Assembly (NCBI GenBank): GCA_023402395.1
Contig: JAEYGI010000040.1
Span: forward strand, 496,001 to 560,000
DNA length: 64,000 bases
Reading direction: 5' to 3'
Origin: Bacillota bacterium
Lineage (GTDB): Bacteria > Bacillota > UBA4882 > UBA8346
This document shows positions 33,452-43,461 of the stretch, one piece after another. Numbering within the stretch: the stretch's first letter is position 1; each line of letters begins with the position of its first letter. The position numbers were made by a program, and so were the translations under genes. The notes beneath the pieces were generated by a model. The model was not told where the DNA came from. It was given only the letters and a program-made list of their open reading frames with translations, and ran no database searches.

Positions 33452-35037
33452 ATCACGAGTTTATGGATGCTCTGGAGCAGATCGAAAAGGAGAAGGGGAT
33501 CAGCAAGGAAATCCTGCTGGATGCCATTGAAACCGCTTTGGCTTCCGCCTACAAGCGGGACCAGAAGGTGGCGCAGAGCATTGAGGTCCGCGTCGATCCC
33601 GAGACCGGATCATTTCATGTTTATACTCATAAAACCGTCGTGGAAGAAGTCGAAGACGATAAAAACGAGATCAGCATCGAGGAAGCCCAGAAGATCGATC
33701 CCATTTATGAATTGGGCGACTTGGTTGAATTCGAGATTTTTCCCAAAGAGTTCGGGAGGATTGCGGCCCAAACCGCCAAGCAAGTGGTGGTTCAGCGCAT
33801 CCGGGAAGCGGAGCGCAGTATTATTTACGATGAGTTCGTTAACCGGGTCGGCGACTTGATTACCGGCGTTGTCCAGCGTTTTGAGCAGCGCAATCTATTT
33901 ATCGATCTCGGCCGGATCGAAGGGATCCTGCCGGGTAACGAGCAGATGCCCAATGAACGATATGAGCCGGGCACCCGGATCAAAACTTACGTGGTGGAAG
34001 TCAAAAAGACCACCAAAGGACCGCAGGTTTTGCTGTCGCGGACGCGGACCGGTCTGTTGAAGCGCTTGTTTGAATTGGAAGTTCCCGAGATTCAAGACGG
34101 AATCGTCGAGATCAAATCGGTAGCCCGGGAACCGGGCTATCGCTCCAAGATTGCGGTTCATAGCCGCGATCATCAGATTGATCCGGTGGGCGCCTGTGTT
34201 GGCAATCGCGGGATTCGGGTTCAGATGATTGTCCGGGAGTTGAAAGGCGAAAAGATCGACATTGTTCCCTGGAGCAATGACCCGATTGAATTTATCATCA
34301 ACGCGCTGAGCCCTGCCAAGGTCAGCGATGTCAAAATCCTCCCCTCCAAAAAAACCGCCATTGTGATAGTTCCTGATTTTCAACTATCCTTGGCCATCGG
34401 AAAGGAAGGTCAGAATGCTCGTTTGGCCGCCAAGCTCACCGGATGGAAGATCGACATCAAGAGTGAAAGCCAGGCGGCGGAACAAGCCGAACAGATCGAG
34501 AAGTTGGTCTGCGAGGAGCTTGGCTTCCGTAATCTGAAAGAAGCCGAGGTTGAAACCGAACCGAAAACGGAGATGCTGTTAGAGGAGCCAGCGGCGGAAG
34601 AACCCTTGGCGAAAGAATCTGAACCCACCGTTGCCGGAGATGAACCGGCAAGCGATGAATATGACGGAGACTACGAGGATTACGAGGAAGAGCCGGTCGA
34701 TACGGAAGAGCCCGGAGCGGTTGACGAGGAAGAAGAAAAAACCGTCAAGAAAAAGGCCAAGAAGACCAAAGCCGCGCCGAAGCATTTGGCCCGGGTTGAG
34801 CTTGATGATGAACCGATTTCGCTGGAGGATGGTTATTTCTTTTCAGATGTTTTGGGCGAGCGACACGCCGTCAAAACCGTGGAACAGCCCGACCCGAACC
34901 CGAAAGCACCGGCCGTGACGGAACCAGCTTCGGGCGGCAAGGACTCGGCCGATACCGGTTTTACCATCGGTCAATTGTTCGGGGAGGAGTTAAAGAAAGC
35001 GAAGAAGGGAAATGGTTCCAAAAAGGGGGAAAGCTAA
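33448..35037 (+). CDS. nusA: Transcription termination/antitermination factor NusA with acidic tail
   Basis: A 529-residue NusA. The N-terminal RNA-polymerase-binding domain (about 1-125), S1 domain (DLITGVVQRFEQRNLFIDLGRIEG, about 130-200) and two KH domains (VGACVGNRGIRVQMI and LAIGKEGQNARLAAKLTGW) end near residue 350. About 175 further residues follow, strongly acidic with a run of Glu and Asp around 400-430, then a Lys-rich stretch and a final segment with FTIGQLFGEELKKAKK. The B. subtilis protein stops near 370, so this is an added C-terminal extension, unlike the helical AR repeats of E. coli. Overlap with rimP shows coupling. Confidence 0.94.
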   Translation: MNHEFMDALEQIEKEKGISKEILLDAIETALASAYKRDQKVAQSIEVRVDPETGSFHVYTHKTVVEEVEDDKNEISIEEAQKIDPIYELGDLVEFEIFPKEFGRIAAQTAKQVVVQRIREAERSIIYDEFVNRVGDLITGVVQRFEQRNLFIDLGRIEGILPGNEQMPNERYEPGTRIKTYVVEVKKTTKGPQVLLSRTRTGLLKRLFELEVPEIQDGIVEIKSVAREPGYRSKIAVHSRDHQIDPVGACVGNRGIRVQMIVRELKGEKIDIVPWSNDPIEFIINALSPAKVSDVKILPSKKTAIVIVPDFQLSLAIGKEGQNARLAAKLTGWKIDIKSESQAAEQAEQIEKLVCEELGFRNLKEAEVETEPKTEMLLEEPAAEEPLAKESEPTVAGDEPASDEYDGDYEDYEEEPVDTEEPGAVDEEEEKTVKKKAKKTKAAPKHLARVELDDEPISLEDGYFFSDVLGERHAVKTVEQPDPNPKAPAVTEPASGGKDSADTGFTIGQLFGEELKKAKKGNGSKKGES

Positions 35038-35310
35038 TTGAAAGTTAAAAAAGTTCCCCAGCGGACCTGCCTGGGTTGCAAAGCCGTGAAACCAAAGAAG
35101 GAGCTGATCCGGATTGTCCGGACGCCCCAAGGCGAAGTGACGGTGGACCCCACCGGCAAAAAATCCGGCCGCGGCGCGTATACTTGTCCTACTCCGGAAT
35201 GCCTGGAGTTGGCCTTAAAGGGCTCGATGCTGGACCGGGCCTTGGAGGTCAACATCTCCGCCGCGATGAAAGAAAATTTGCAAGCGGAGATGCGGAATCT
35301 GATCAAATGA
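35038..35310 (+). CDS. ylxR: YlxR/RnpM-family RNA-binding protein
   Basis: A 90-residue basic protein with the family signature RTCLGCKAVKPKKELIRIVR, the PTGKKSGRGAYTC loop and a C-terminal helix. In B. subtilis the protein (RnpM) binds RNase P RNA and modulates it. It starts at TTG 35038 directly after the nusA stop, and its stop overlaps the ylxQ ATG. Confidence 0.93.
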   Translation: MKVKKVPQRTCLGCKAVKPKKELIRIVRTPQGEVTVDPTGKKSGRGAYTCPTPECLELALKGSMLDRALEVNISAAMKENLQAEMRNLIK

Positions 35311-35621
35311 CTCAAATTGAAGCTGTTTTAGGACTCGCGGCCAAGGCGGGGAAGGTGGTTGCCGGCACCGCCGGGGTTGAGGCCGCAATCAAACGGAAAC
35401 AAGTCATGATCGTTATCTGTGCCGGCGATCTGTCACCGAAAACGATCAAGAATCTGCGATATCGTTGCGAACAAAACGCTATCCGCTTCGCGTGCTATGG
35501 AAGCCGCGAAGAATTGGGCCATTATACCGGCCGTCCCGGCCGGGGCATTTTCGGCATCACATCTGCCGAGTTTGCCAAGGCGTTAGGTTCGTTATTAAAC
35601 AACGGGGGTGAGGAGCCATAA
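35307..35621 (+). CDS. ylxQ: L7Ae-family ribosomal protein (YlxQ)
   Basis: A 104-residue L7Ae/L30e-fold protein: [44 protein letters not shown], then the shortened C-terminus [14 protein letters not shown]. It binds kink-turn RNA in relatives. ATG 35307 overlaps the ylxR stop; a longer upstream frame is only a shadow inside ylxR. Confidence 0.92.
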   Translation: MTQIEAVLGLAAKAGKVVAGTAGVEAAIKRKQVMIVICAGDLSPKTIKNLRYRCEQNAIRFACYGSREELGHYTGRPGRGIFGITSAEFAKALGSLLNNGGEEP

Positions 35622-35626
35622 ATAAG

Positions 35627-38365
35627 GTGCGAGTTCATGAACTTAGCAAAGAGTTGGGTGTTTCCATCAAGGAACTGATGGCTTACCTGAATAATTTGGG
35701 TGCAAACGTCCGGAATCACATGAGCACGATCGAAGACAAATTCGTCGATCAGGCCAAGCAGGATTTTCCGGCCGCTCAAAAGCAACCTCGGCTCCCGGCC
35801 AGCAATAAACCGCTGACTGCCGAGGAGATTAAACGAGACCTGATGCAAGCGAAGCCTCCGGTCAAAGAGGCGTCGCCCGCCGCGAGGGGCCAGGTTGCTC
35901 CAGCGAGACCGGCCGGTTCCGATCCGGCCAAGCGGGAGATCTCCAAGACGCAGCCGTCCGCCCCGGTCAAAGCCAATGCTCCGGCTGGTCAATCCAAACG
36001 TTCGTTACCGGAAACGGATTTTCCCCAGCGAACCGTCCCTCGGGAACCGGAGCGAAAACCCGATGTCCCAACTCAAAGTCGTCCGGTTCCGACCGAACGG
36101 AGGGCAGAACCGAATGCGGCCGGGGTTAAACCAGTTCCGTCATCACCAAAACCGGTTTCTCCGCGGGAACCCAGATTTCAAGGGCAATCCCAGCCCGGAC
36201 AGCGTCAGGGAGACGAACGGCGCAACATGGCGCCGTCTGGAGCGCCCCGGCCTCAGCCGAAACCAGGGGCGCCGCGACCGGGTTCACCGTCGCCCCGTCC
36301 GGCGGGTCAACAACCGAATCGCGAATCTGGCAATCGTCCCGCCGGTCAATTTCCGGCCCGGCCAAACGGTCAACAGCCGTCCCGTGGCCCCGGACAGCAA
36401 CCACCTCGCAGTTCAGGACAACAGCAGTCCCGCGGGCCCGGTCAATCAGCGGCTCGTCAGGGCCAACAACAATCAGGGGATCGTCGGCCGCAATATGGGC
36501 AAAACGGTCCGAATCGGGGCCGTCCAAATCAGGGGAATCGTCCGCAATCCCGTTTCCGTGGCAATCAGGTCAACCAAAAATCGGTTAAACCGGTAGGCCC
36601 GGCTACAACTGTGAAATCAGTCCAATTGCCTGGACAGATGACGGTCAAGGAATTTTCACAATTAATTGAAGTCGCCGCCGGTGATGTCATCAAGAAATTA
36701 ATCGGTTTGGGCGTCATGGTCAGCATCAATCAGGAGATCGATATTGATACCATGACCCTGCTGGCGGATGAATACGGTATTAAAGCCACTGCTGCCCGGA
36801 CGGAGGAAGAAAAGCTGCAGGTCGAAGAGATCGAGGACGATCCGGAATCCCTGTTGCCCAGACCTCCGGTAGTCACCATCATGGGGCATGTTGACCATGG
36901 TAAGACCTCTCTGCTGGATGCGATCCGGGAAACCAATGTCACCGCCCAGGAAGCGGGCGGTATCACTCAGCATATCGGAGCTTATCAGGTTGAGTTAAAC
37001 GATCGGAAGATCACGTTTTTGGATACACCGGGTCATGCCGCCTTTACCGCGATGAGGGCCAGAGGCGCTCATGTCACGGATATCGCCATCCTGGTAGTCG
37101 CGGCCGATGACGGGGTCATGCCGCAAACGGTGGAAGCGGTTAATCACGCCAAAGACGCCAATGTCCCGATTATCATAGCCATTAATAAAATCGACAAACC
37201 GGGGGCCAATCCGGATCGGATCAAGCAGGATCTGACCGAATATGGCTTGGTGGCCGAAGAGTGGGGCGGCGAAACTATTTTTGTGCCCGTCTCGGCCAAA
37301 CAGCGAATCGGAATCGAACAGCTTCTGGAAATGATCTTGCTGGTGGCCGACGTCAAGGACTTCCGGGCCAATCCGAACCGGCCCGCCAAAGGAACCATTA
37401 TCGAAGCGCAATTGGATAAACAAAGAGGACCGGTGGCGACGGTTCTGGTTCAACACGGAACCTTGCAGGTTGGCGATTCGATTATTGCCGGCGCGGCTGC
37501 CGGTAAGATCAAGGTGCTGAACAACGACAAAGGAAAACGGGTCAAAAAAGCCGGGCCTTCGATTCCGGTGGAAGTGATCGGATTTACCGAGGTTCCGGAA
37601 GCCGGCGATATCCTGTACGCCGTGACCGAGGACCGTCTGGCCCGGGAATTGGCCGACAAACGGATGCAGTTCAAACGGGAAACTGAATTGCGCAAATCGC
37701 AAAAAGTAACCCTGGATGATCTGTTCTCCAAGATTAAGGAAGGCGAGATTAAAGAGCTGAAGATCGTGCTGAAGGCCGATGTTCAGGGTTCGGTGGAAGC
37801 GATCCGGCAATCGCTGGAACGGTTGACCAATGAAGAGGTCCGGGTCAAGGTGATTCATGGCGGAGTTGGCGCCATCAGCGAAGGCGACGTCATGTTGGCT
37901 TCGGCCTCCAATGCGATTATTGTCGGTTTCAACGTCCGGCCCGATCCGCTTGCCAAGCGGACTTCTGAAAAGGAAAACGTCGATATTCGGCTCTATCGGG
38001 TCATCTATAATATCATCGAAGACGTTCAGAAAGCCATGGAAGGAATGCTGGCTCCGGAGTTTAAAGAAGTGATTCTAGGCCGGGCCGAAGTCCGAATGGT
38101 TTATAAGGTTCCCAAAGTAGGAAATATCGCTGGCTGTCACGTGGTCGAGGGCAAGATCACCCGGAACGGAGATGTTCGCTTGATTCGTGACAATATTGTC
38201 ATTCATGAAGGGAAGATTGATTCCCTGAAACGGTTCAAGGATGACGCCCGGGAGGTACTGGAAGGGTTTGAATGCGGTATTGCCATCGAGAAGTTCAACG
38301 ACATTAAAGAAGGGGACGTTATTGAGGCCTTTACTATGGAAGAAGTAAAGAGGGTCCCTAAATAA
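35627..38365 (+). CDS. infB: Translation initiation factor IF-2
   Basis: A 912-residue IF-2. An N-terminal IF2N helix bundle ([25 protein letters not shown]) is followed by a very long low-complexity linker (about residues 50-330) rich in Pro, Gln, Arg and Gly, with imperfect GQQ-SRGPG repeats. A second IF2N, the GTPase core and domains II-IV then follow. G motifs: GHVDHGKT (about 420-427), DTPGH, NKID. GTG 35627 is the formal start. The in-frame codons ATA-AAT-AAG just before it would give the usual (M)NKVRVHEL beginning, so initiation at the ATA at 35618 is a remote possibility. Confidence 0.95.
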   Translation: MRVHELSKELGVSIKELMAYLNNLGANVRNHMSTIEDKFVDQAKQDFPAAQKQPRLPASNKPLTAEEIKRDLMQAKPPVKEASPAARGQVAPARPAGSDPAKREISKTQPSAPVKANAPAGQSKRSLPETDFPQRTVPREPERKPDVPTQSRPVPTERRAEPNAAGVKPVPSSPKPVSPREPRFQGQSQPGQRQGDERRNMAPSGAPRPQPKPGAPRPGSPSPRPAGQQPNRESGNRPAGQFPARPNGQQPSRGPGQQPPRSSGQQQSRGPGQSAARQGQQQSGDRRPQYGQNGPNRGRPNQGNRPQSRFRGNQVNQKSVKPVGPATTVKSVQLPGQMTVKEFSQLIEVAAGDVIKKLIGLGVMVSINQEIDIDTMTLLADEYGIKATAARTEEEKLQVEEIEDDPESLLPRPPVVTIMGHVDHGKTSLLDAIRETNVTAQEAGGITQHIGAYQVELNDRKITFLDTPGHAAFTAMRARGAHVTDIAILVVAADDGVMPQTVEAVNHAKDANVPIIIAINKIDKPGANPDRIKQDLTEYGLVAEEWGGETIFVPVSAKQRIGIEQLLEMILLVADVKDFRANPNRPAKGTIIEAQLDKQRGPVATVLVQHGTLQVGDSIIAGAAAGKIKVLNNDKGKRVKKAGPSIPVEVIGFTEVPEAGDILYAVTEDRLARELADKRMQFKRETELRKSQKVTLDDLFSKIKEGEIKELKIVLKADVQGSVEAIRQSLERLTNEEVRVKVIHGGVGAISEGDVMLASASNAIIVGFNVRPDPLAKRTSEKENVDIRLYRVIYNIIEDVQKAMEGMLAPEFKEVILGRAEVRMVYKVPKVGNIAGCHVVEGKITRNGDVRLIRDNIVIHEGKIDSLKRFKDDAREVLEGFECGIAIEKFNDIKEGDVIEAFTMEEVKRVPK

Positions 38366-38407
38366 ACAGTATGTATCGGAATCCTGAATGAGTATGGAGG
38401 GGTTCTA

Positions 38408-38773
38408 ATGGCCGAACATCGAGCGGAAAGGCTCAGTGAACTTATTAAAGAGGAATTTGGATCCATATTGCAGCGCGATCTCAAAGACCCGCGCATCGGG
38501 TTTGTCAGCGTGACGGATGTCGAGGTTTCCAACGATTATAGCCATGTAAAAGTGTTTGTAAGTATTCTCGGTGATGAACAGGCAAAACGTTCCGCGATGG
38601 AAGGGTTGGAGAGCGCCAAAGGATTTATCCGGACCGAACTGGGGCGGAGGATTCGGATGCGTCATACCCCAGAGGTTCACATTATCGCCGATAATTCCAT
38701 CGAGCGGGGTTCCCGAATCTTCAAATTGTTGGATGAGATCAAAAAGACCGACAAAGGAGAAAATCCCTCTTGA
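38408..38773 (+). CDS. rbfA: Ribosome-binding factor A
   Basis: A 121-residue KH-fold 30S maturation factor: ERLSELIKEEFGSILQRDLKDPRIGFVSVTDVEVSNDYSHVKVFVS and the R-x-x-P-E-V-H-I end are typical. GGAGGGG lies before the ATG. It overlaps nrnA by four bases. Confidence 0.94.
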   Translation: MAEHRAERLSELIKEEFGSILQRDLKDPRIGFVSVTDVEVSNDYSHVKVFVSILGDEQAKRSAMEGLESAKGFIRTELGRRIRMRHTPEVHIIADNSIERGSRIFKLLDEIKKTDKGENPS

Positions 38774-39768
38774 ATCAAGTCTTTGAGGAATTCCGGGAGA
38801 TTATCCGGTCCAGGCAACGGTTTTTGGTCACTTGCCACATTCATCCCGACGGCGACGCCGTCGGGTCGTTGTTGGCATTGGGGTTAACCCTTCAAAAACT
38901 GGGAAAACAAGTGGAAATGATCTGTACCGACGGCGTTCCGACCGTATATCAGTTTTTAGAAAGAAACAGTTTGATCCGGCGTGATTCGGACTTCGTTCCG
39001 GAAGTATTGATATCGGTTGATTGCGCCGAAAAGGAGCGAGTAGCGCTACCGGAGCGGTTTTGGGAGATTCCCGGCCTGATGCTGATCAATATCGATCATC
39101 ACATTACGAATACCAATTTTGGACACCTCAATATTGTCGATCCAAACGCCGCCGCAACCGGAGAGGTAATTTTCCGGTTGCTCACGGCGGGCGGCTATGA
39201 ATTGGATAAGTCCATCGCCAGCGCCGCTTATACCGCTATCGCCACCGATACCGGGTTTTTCCGTTATTCAAGCACGTCATCGTTTACCTTGGAACTTGCC
39301 TCGGTATTGGTCAAGCATTATCAGGTCGAACCGGCGAAAATCGCCGAGCAGGTTCATGATCAAAAGAGCTACAACTCCATTCGGCTGCTGGGTACAGTTT
39401 TAAATACCCTCCAGTTGGCTTTGGAAGGAAAAGTGGCGTGGCTTGTACTCAGTCAAGAAATGCTCACCCGCTTTCCGGTAGAGAACGAGGAGACTGAGAG
39501 TTTTGTGAATTACGCCCGTTCTATCGAAGGTGTCGAGGTTGGAATCTTATTTAAAGAATTAAAACCGGACGAGGTTAAACTAAGCTGGCGTTCCTCTTCG
39601 GCAGTTGATGTCAGCAAATTGGCCGCTAATTTTGGGGGGGGCGGTCATGCCCGCGCCGCCGGCTGTACGGTTACCGGCCCATTGGAACGGGTTATTAGTG
39701 ATGTCGTTGATTTTGTCACCCGCTATTATACGGACACCGCCAATGCTGCACGGAATATTGATTGTTAA
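38770..39768 (+). CDS. nrnA: DHH/DHHA1 phosphoesterase NrnA (nanoRNase / pAp phosphatase)
   Basis: A 332-residue bifunctional oligoribonuclease and 3'-phosphoadenosine 5'-phosphate phosphatase. DHH-domain motifs: CHIHPDGDAVGS, VDCAE and NIDHHITN. The DHHA1 end has GGGGHARAAG. It begins at TTG 38770 overlapping the rbfA stop and runs 26 bases past the truB start. pAp removal links it loosely to sulfur metabolism, but the gene order is the standard one. Confidence 0.93.
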   Translation: MNQVFEEFREIIRSRQRFLVTCHIHPDGDAVGSLLALGLTLQKLGKQVEMICTDGVPTVYQFLERNSLIRRDSDFVPEVLISVDCAEKERVALPERFWEIPGLMLINIDHHITNTNFGHLNIVDPNAAATGEVIFRLLTAGGYELDKSIASAAYTAIATDTGFFRYSSTSSFTLELASVLVKHYQVEPAKIAEQVHDQKSYNSIRLLGTVLNTLQLALEGKVAWLVLSQEMLTRFPVENEETESFVNYARSIEGVEVGILFKELKPDEVKLSWRSSSAVDVSKLAANFGGGGHARAAGCTVTGPLERVISDVVDFVTRYYTDTANAARNIDC

Positions 39769-40663
39769 CAAAGAACGGGGGATGACTTCCCATCACGTTG
39801 TGGCCCAGCTACGCCGGATCATCCATCAAGCGGCGATCGGCCATACCGGAACTCTGGATCCGGAAGCAACCGGAGTGTTAGTGGTGGGATTGGGCCAGGC
39901 GACCCGTTTCTTCCCGTATCTTGAGGAAGCGGTTAAGGTATATCAAGCCGAAATTATTTTCGGCCGTTCTACCGATACCCAAGACGCCACCGGACGAATC
40001 ATCGCCGAATCCCCCGACACCAATATCAGCCTCGATTCACTGCGAGCAGCCATTCTAACTTTGACCGGAGCGATCGAACAGATCCCGCCGATGTTTTCCG
40101 CTGTCAAAATGAACGGTACGAAACTCTATGACCTGGCCCGCAAGGGAATGGTGGTGGAACGAGCGGCCCGTCCCATCCTTGTTCATTACTGGAAGATATT
40201 AACCCCTCAATCCGATTACGGCTTTCTAGGCCGGCTCGTGGTGGAGATTGCCTGTTCCAAAGGTACATATATCCGGACCTTGATCCATGATCTCGGGGAG
40301 GCTTTGGGTTGCGGAGCCCATATGGGCGGATTGATTCGGCTGCGTTCCGGAGCGTTTTCTTTAGAAGAAGCGCTTATTCTTGACAAAATCAAGGAGCGTT
40401 TCGAGCAAGGACGGCTCGGCGAGGCGATCGTCTCCTTGAACTGCGCGCTCAGCCATCTGCCTTCCTTGTGGTTGGATGAGGAAGATATCAAAAAAGTACG
40501 GAATGGCGGGAAATTGTCTTTTGAAAAATATCAACTTCCCGCCGACCCAGGCACCCAGGCCCGGGTTTTAGACAAGTCCGCGATGGTTTTGGCCATTGCC
40601 GAACTGATCGACGCCGGTTCCCATTATTTTTGGCAACCGGTAAAAGTTTTTCACTATGATTGA
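39743..40663 (+). CDS. truB: tRNA pseudouridine(55) synthase
   Basis: A 306-residue TruB. D39 in HTGTLDPEATGVLVVG is the catalytic aspartate, and the start LHGILIVNKERGMTSH matches family N-termini. Further motifs are YQAEIIFGRSTDTQDATG, CSKGTYIRTLIHDLG and GGLIRLRSGAFS. ATG 39743 lies inside the nrnA end, and no longer start is credible. It overlaps the untranslated start region of ribF. Confidence 0.94.
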   Translation: MLHGILIVNKERGMTSHHVVAQLRRIIHQAAIGHTGTLDPEATGVLVVGLGQATRFFPYLEEAVKVYQAEIIFGRSTDTQDATGRIIAESPDTNISLDSLRAAILTLTGAIEQIPPMFSAVKMNGTKLYDLARKGMVVERAARPILVHYWKILTPQSDYGFLGRLVVEIACSKGTYIRTLIHDLGEALGCGAHMGGLIRLRSGAFSLEEALILDKIKERFEQGRLGEAIVSLNCALSHLPSLWLDEEDIKKVRNGGKLSFEKYQLPADPGTQARVLDKSAMVLAIAELIDAGSHYFWQPVKVFHYD

Positions 40664-40677
40664 TTAAGGAGACTGGC

Positions 40678-41619
40678 ATGAAAATATGGCAGTCAATTTT
40701 AATGGCCCGTCGGGAATTAGCGGCGGAAAAACGCCAAACCGCGGTGACCATCGGCAATTTTGACGGAGTTCATCGCGGCCATCAACAGATTATGAGACAA
40801 ACGGTAGAATTGGCCCGACCGCTCGGCTTAACGGTGGTGGCGCTGACATTTTTGAATCATACCGAGAGTCTGCTTGGAGAATCTCCTTTACTCATCAATA
40901 CGCCTCCACTCCGAAGGGAATTGCTGGCAAAGCAAGGTCTGGACGCTGTCCTGGAAGTCCCTTTTGATCAAGGCCTCGCCGAATTGGAGCCCGAAACTTT
41001 TCTCGGAACATGGTTGCTAGAGGGATTGCACGCCCGCCTGATAGTGGTTGGGTATGATTTTCGGTTCGGCCGGGAGGGTCGGGGCGATTTCCAATTGTTG
41101 CGGGACTTCGGGTCCGCTCATGGCCTGGAGGTTGAAAGAATCGCGCCGATCCTGGAAAAAGGAATGGTCATCGGCAGTTCCAAGATCCGCCAATTATTGG
41201 CCGAGGGAGATCTGGAACTTGCCAATCAAATGCTGGGTTATCCCTTCGTAATCGAAGGCCCGGTGGTGACCGGGGAACAACGGGGTCGGACCATGGGGTT
41301 TCCCACTGCCAACATTCGATTGGAACCCCGCTATTTATTACCCTGCTATGGCGTATACCTGGTAAGGCTCCAGGTGGGGACGCGCAGCTACTTTGGGATT
41401 GCTAATGTCGGAATTAAACCGACCTTTCAAGGAAGCCAGCCCTTGGTCGAAGTATATTTGTTTGATGTTGAAATCAACCTGTATCAGCAATTAGTACGGG
41501 TTGAGTTTTTGCGCTTTATAAGACCTGAAAACCGTTTTGCTGGTCCGGAAGCCTTAAGGCGGCAGATAGAAAAGGATGTGAAAACAGCCAAGGGGATTCT
41601 GGAGCAATTATCAAGATAG
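40678..41619 (+). CDS. ribF: Bifunctional riboflavin kinase / FAD synthetase
   Basis: A 313-residue enzyme making FMN and FAD. The N-terminal FAD-synthetase part has TIGNFDGVHRGHQQIM, the YDFRFGREGRGDFQLL loop and SSKIRQLLAEGDLE. The C-terminal flavokinase part has GEQRGRTMGFPTANI and GIANVGIKPTF. ATG 40678 with AAGGAG six bases upstream is chosen over an in-frame ATG 18 bases earlier. Last gene of the rimP operon. Confidence 0.94.
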   Translation: MKIWQSILMARRELAAEKRQTAVTIGNFDGVHRGHQQIMRQTVELARPLGLTVVALTFLNHTESLLGESPLLINTPPLRRELLAKQGLDAVLEVPFDQGLAELEPETFLGTWLLEGLHARLIVVGYDFRFGREGRGDFQLLRDFGSAHGLEVERIAPILEKGMVIGSSKIRQLLAEGDLELANQMLGYPFVIEGPVVTGEQRGRTMGFPTANIRLEPRYLLPCYGVYLVRLQVGTRSYFGIANVGIKPTFQGSQPLVEVYLFDVEINLYQQLVRVEFLRFIRPENRFAGPEALRRQIEKDVKTAKGILEQLSR

Positions 41620-41663
41620 TGCGAGAACGAATCGATTTGCAACAAGAATTCAGGTGATTCATT

Positions 41664-43184
41664 TTGAATATTGATGGATTAATGATTGCCGCCGCAGCAC
41701 CTTTGCTTTGGTTGCTGGTTGGATTGGGCTGGTTGCGTTTGCCCGCGCGGTGGGTCGGTCTTTCCGGTTTGGGTTTGGTCGCGCTAATTGCCCATAGATG
41801 GTTCGGGATGAATGGGGTTCGTTTGATCGAAGCGGCCATCGACGGGGTTGTTTTGGCGCTTTGGCCGATTCTTTGGGCGATTTTTGGAGCGATTTACGCA
41901 TATAATATCGGGGTCCGAACCGGAGCCATTGCCACCATGAAAAACACCCTGGCGACTCTTTCCGGCGACCGCCGAATTCAAGTATTGATTATGGCCTGGG
42001 CCTTTTCCGGTTTTTTGGAGGGAGCCACCGGCTACGGGACTGCGGTGGCCATTCCGGTCAGCATCTTGGTGGCCTTGGGTTTCCCTCCGGTGCCGGCCGC
42101 CGTGGTCTGTTTGGTTGGAAATACCGCTCCCACTGCCTTTGGAGCCATTGGTGTCCCGGTAATCACTCTGGCCAACGTCACCGGGTTGCAATTGCCGGAA
42201 ATCAGCCGGGCGGTGGCGATTCAACTGTCACCCGTGATTATGGTGTTGCCTTGGGTTCTGGTGGCCCTCTCTTCGGAGAAAGGAATGAAAATCCGCCAAG
42301 TCATCGGGGTAACTTTGCTGTCCGGCCTGATCTTTACCGCTGTACACTACTGGGCGGCCGTTCTTGGACCCGAGCTCCCGGCTTTACTCGGGGGAGTGGC
42401 ATCCTTGCTCGCCATCGTTATCTGGCTTCGTTTGACTCAGCCAAAATCTCCATTTCCGATAGTCAATTCGGATCGTCCGGAGTTTAACCTGCGGGATAAT
42501 CTTGTCGCTTGGTCGCCTTATCTTCTTTTGTTAATAATCGTCCTGGCCACGAGCAACCTTTTTCCGAAAGTGAACTCATGGCTGGAGCACGTTCAAACCA
42601 GTTTCCTGATTTATCATGGACCGGGCGGGCAACCCGCCGTAATTCATTGGCTGCTCACTCCAGGGACGCTCATTTTTGTTGCGGCCTTAATCGGAGGGAA
42701 GATCCAGGGCGCCGGTTACCGAGAGTTTCGGCAGATATTGGCGGATACAGCCCGCCAATTGACTCCGACCGTAATTGTGGTCTGTTCGATCGTCGCACTG
42801 GCCAAGATCATGAACTATAGCGGAATGGTATCGCGGATCGCCGAGACTTTGGCGCAGCTAACCGGGTTATATTATCCGCTGATTGCTCCGACTGTAGGCG
42901 CGGTGGGCACGTTTATGACCGGAAGCGATACTTCGGCCAATGTCCTGTTTGGGCAGCTTCAGAAGGAAACCGCCATCCGGCTCGGCCTCAATCCATATTG
43001 GATCGCCGCGGCCAATACGGCCGGCGCTACCGCCGGAAAAATGCTTTCGCCGCAAAATATCGCCATCGCCGCCGCCGCTGCCGGATTAAACGGGCGTGAA
43101 GGGGATCTGTTCCGGGGCACCTTGAAAATTTGCCTGGGGTACATTGTCGGATTGGGTTTATTCGTTTATCTCTTGGCAAGATGA
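41664..43184 (+). CDS. lctP: L-lactate permease
   Basis: A 506-residue polytopic membrane protein of the LctP family, with about 13 helices. Family motifs: WPILWAIFGAIYAYNIGVRTG, FSGFLEGATGYGTAVAIP, NTAPTAFGAIGVPV, and near the end TGSDTSANVLFGQLQ and NTAGATAGKMLSPQNIAIA. It carries lactate (or glycolate) with protons. TTG 41664 is the only start with a Shine-Dalgarno (GGTGA). It stands alone, with pyruvate phosphate dikinase downstream, which fits lactate use as a source of pyruvate and PEP. It is somewhat shorter than enterobacterial LldP. Confidence 0.92.
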   Translation: MNIDGLMIAAAAPLLWLLVGLGWLRLPARWVGLSGLGLVALIAHRWFGMNGVRLIEAAIDGVVLALWPILWAIFGAIYAYNIGVRTGAIATMKNTLATLSGDRRIQVLIMAWAFSGFLEGATGYGTAVAIPVSILVALGFPPVPAAVVCLVGNTAPTAFGAIGVPVITLANVTGLQLPEISRAVAIQLSPVIMVLPWVLVALSSEKGMKIRQVIGVTLLSGLIFTAVHYWAAVLGPELPALLGGVASLLAIVIWLRLTQPKSPFPIVNSDRPEFNLRDNLVAWSPYLLLLIIVLATSNLFPKVNSWLEHVQTSFLIYHGPGGQPAVIHWLLTPGTLIFVAALIGGKIQGAGYREFRQILADTARQLTPTVIVVCSIVALAKIMNYSGMVSRIAETLAQLTGLYYPLIAPTVGAVGTFMTGSDTSANVLFGQLQKETAIRLGLNPYWIAAANTAGATAGKMLSPQNIAIAAAAAGLNGREGDLFRGTLKICLGYIVGLGLFVYLLAR

Positions 43185-43234
43185 TTGCGGGTAGGTTAAA
43201 AGTGGCAATAATACATCAGGTTGATTATTAAATT

Positions 43235-43381
43235 ATGGTTACGCCGTTCGGAAAATTTAACATTATAGAAGGAACTATTCAATCTGAGGAGAATCATAAA
43301 TTCGGAAAATTTATCTTCCATTATACTCCAATTCCTATTGCGGTTCTCACCGGAATCCATGCAAAATGCTTGGATGGGTGA
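43235..43381 (+). CDS. Doubtful 48-codon ORF with an internal duplication
   Basis: Between lctP and ppdK an ATG at 43235 opens 48 codons to TGA 43379-43381. The 13-base direct repeat TTCGGAAAATTTA (43247-43259 and 43301-43313, 54 bases apart, in frame) puts FGKF in the product twice. The ribosome site is poor. It may instead be a regulatory region with paired sites upstream of ppdK. No similarity recognised. Confidence 0.2.
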   Translation: MVTPFGKFNIIEGTIQSEENHKFGKFIFHYTPIPIAVLTGIHAKCLDG

Positions 43382-43461
43382 TCGGCTGGGCTGTTTTACT
43401 GGAAAGCGAGTAACTTTTAGCGCTTCCCGTATGAATAGACAATACTTGAGGGGGTAATTTC

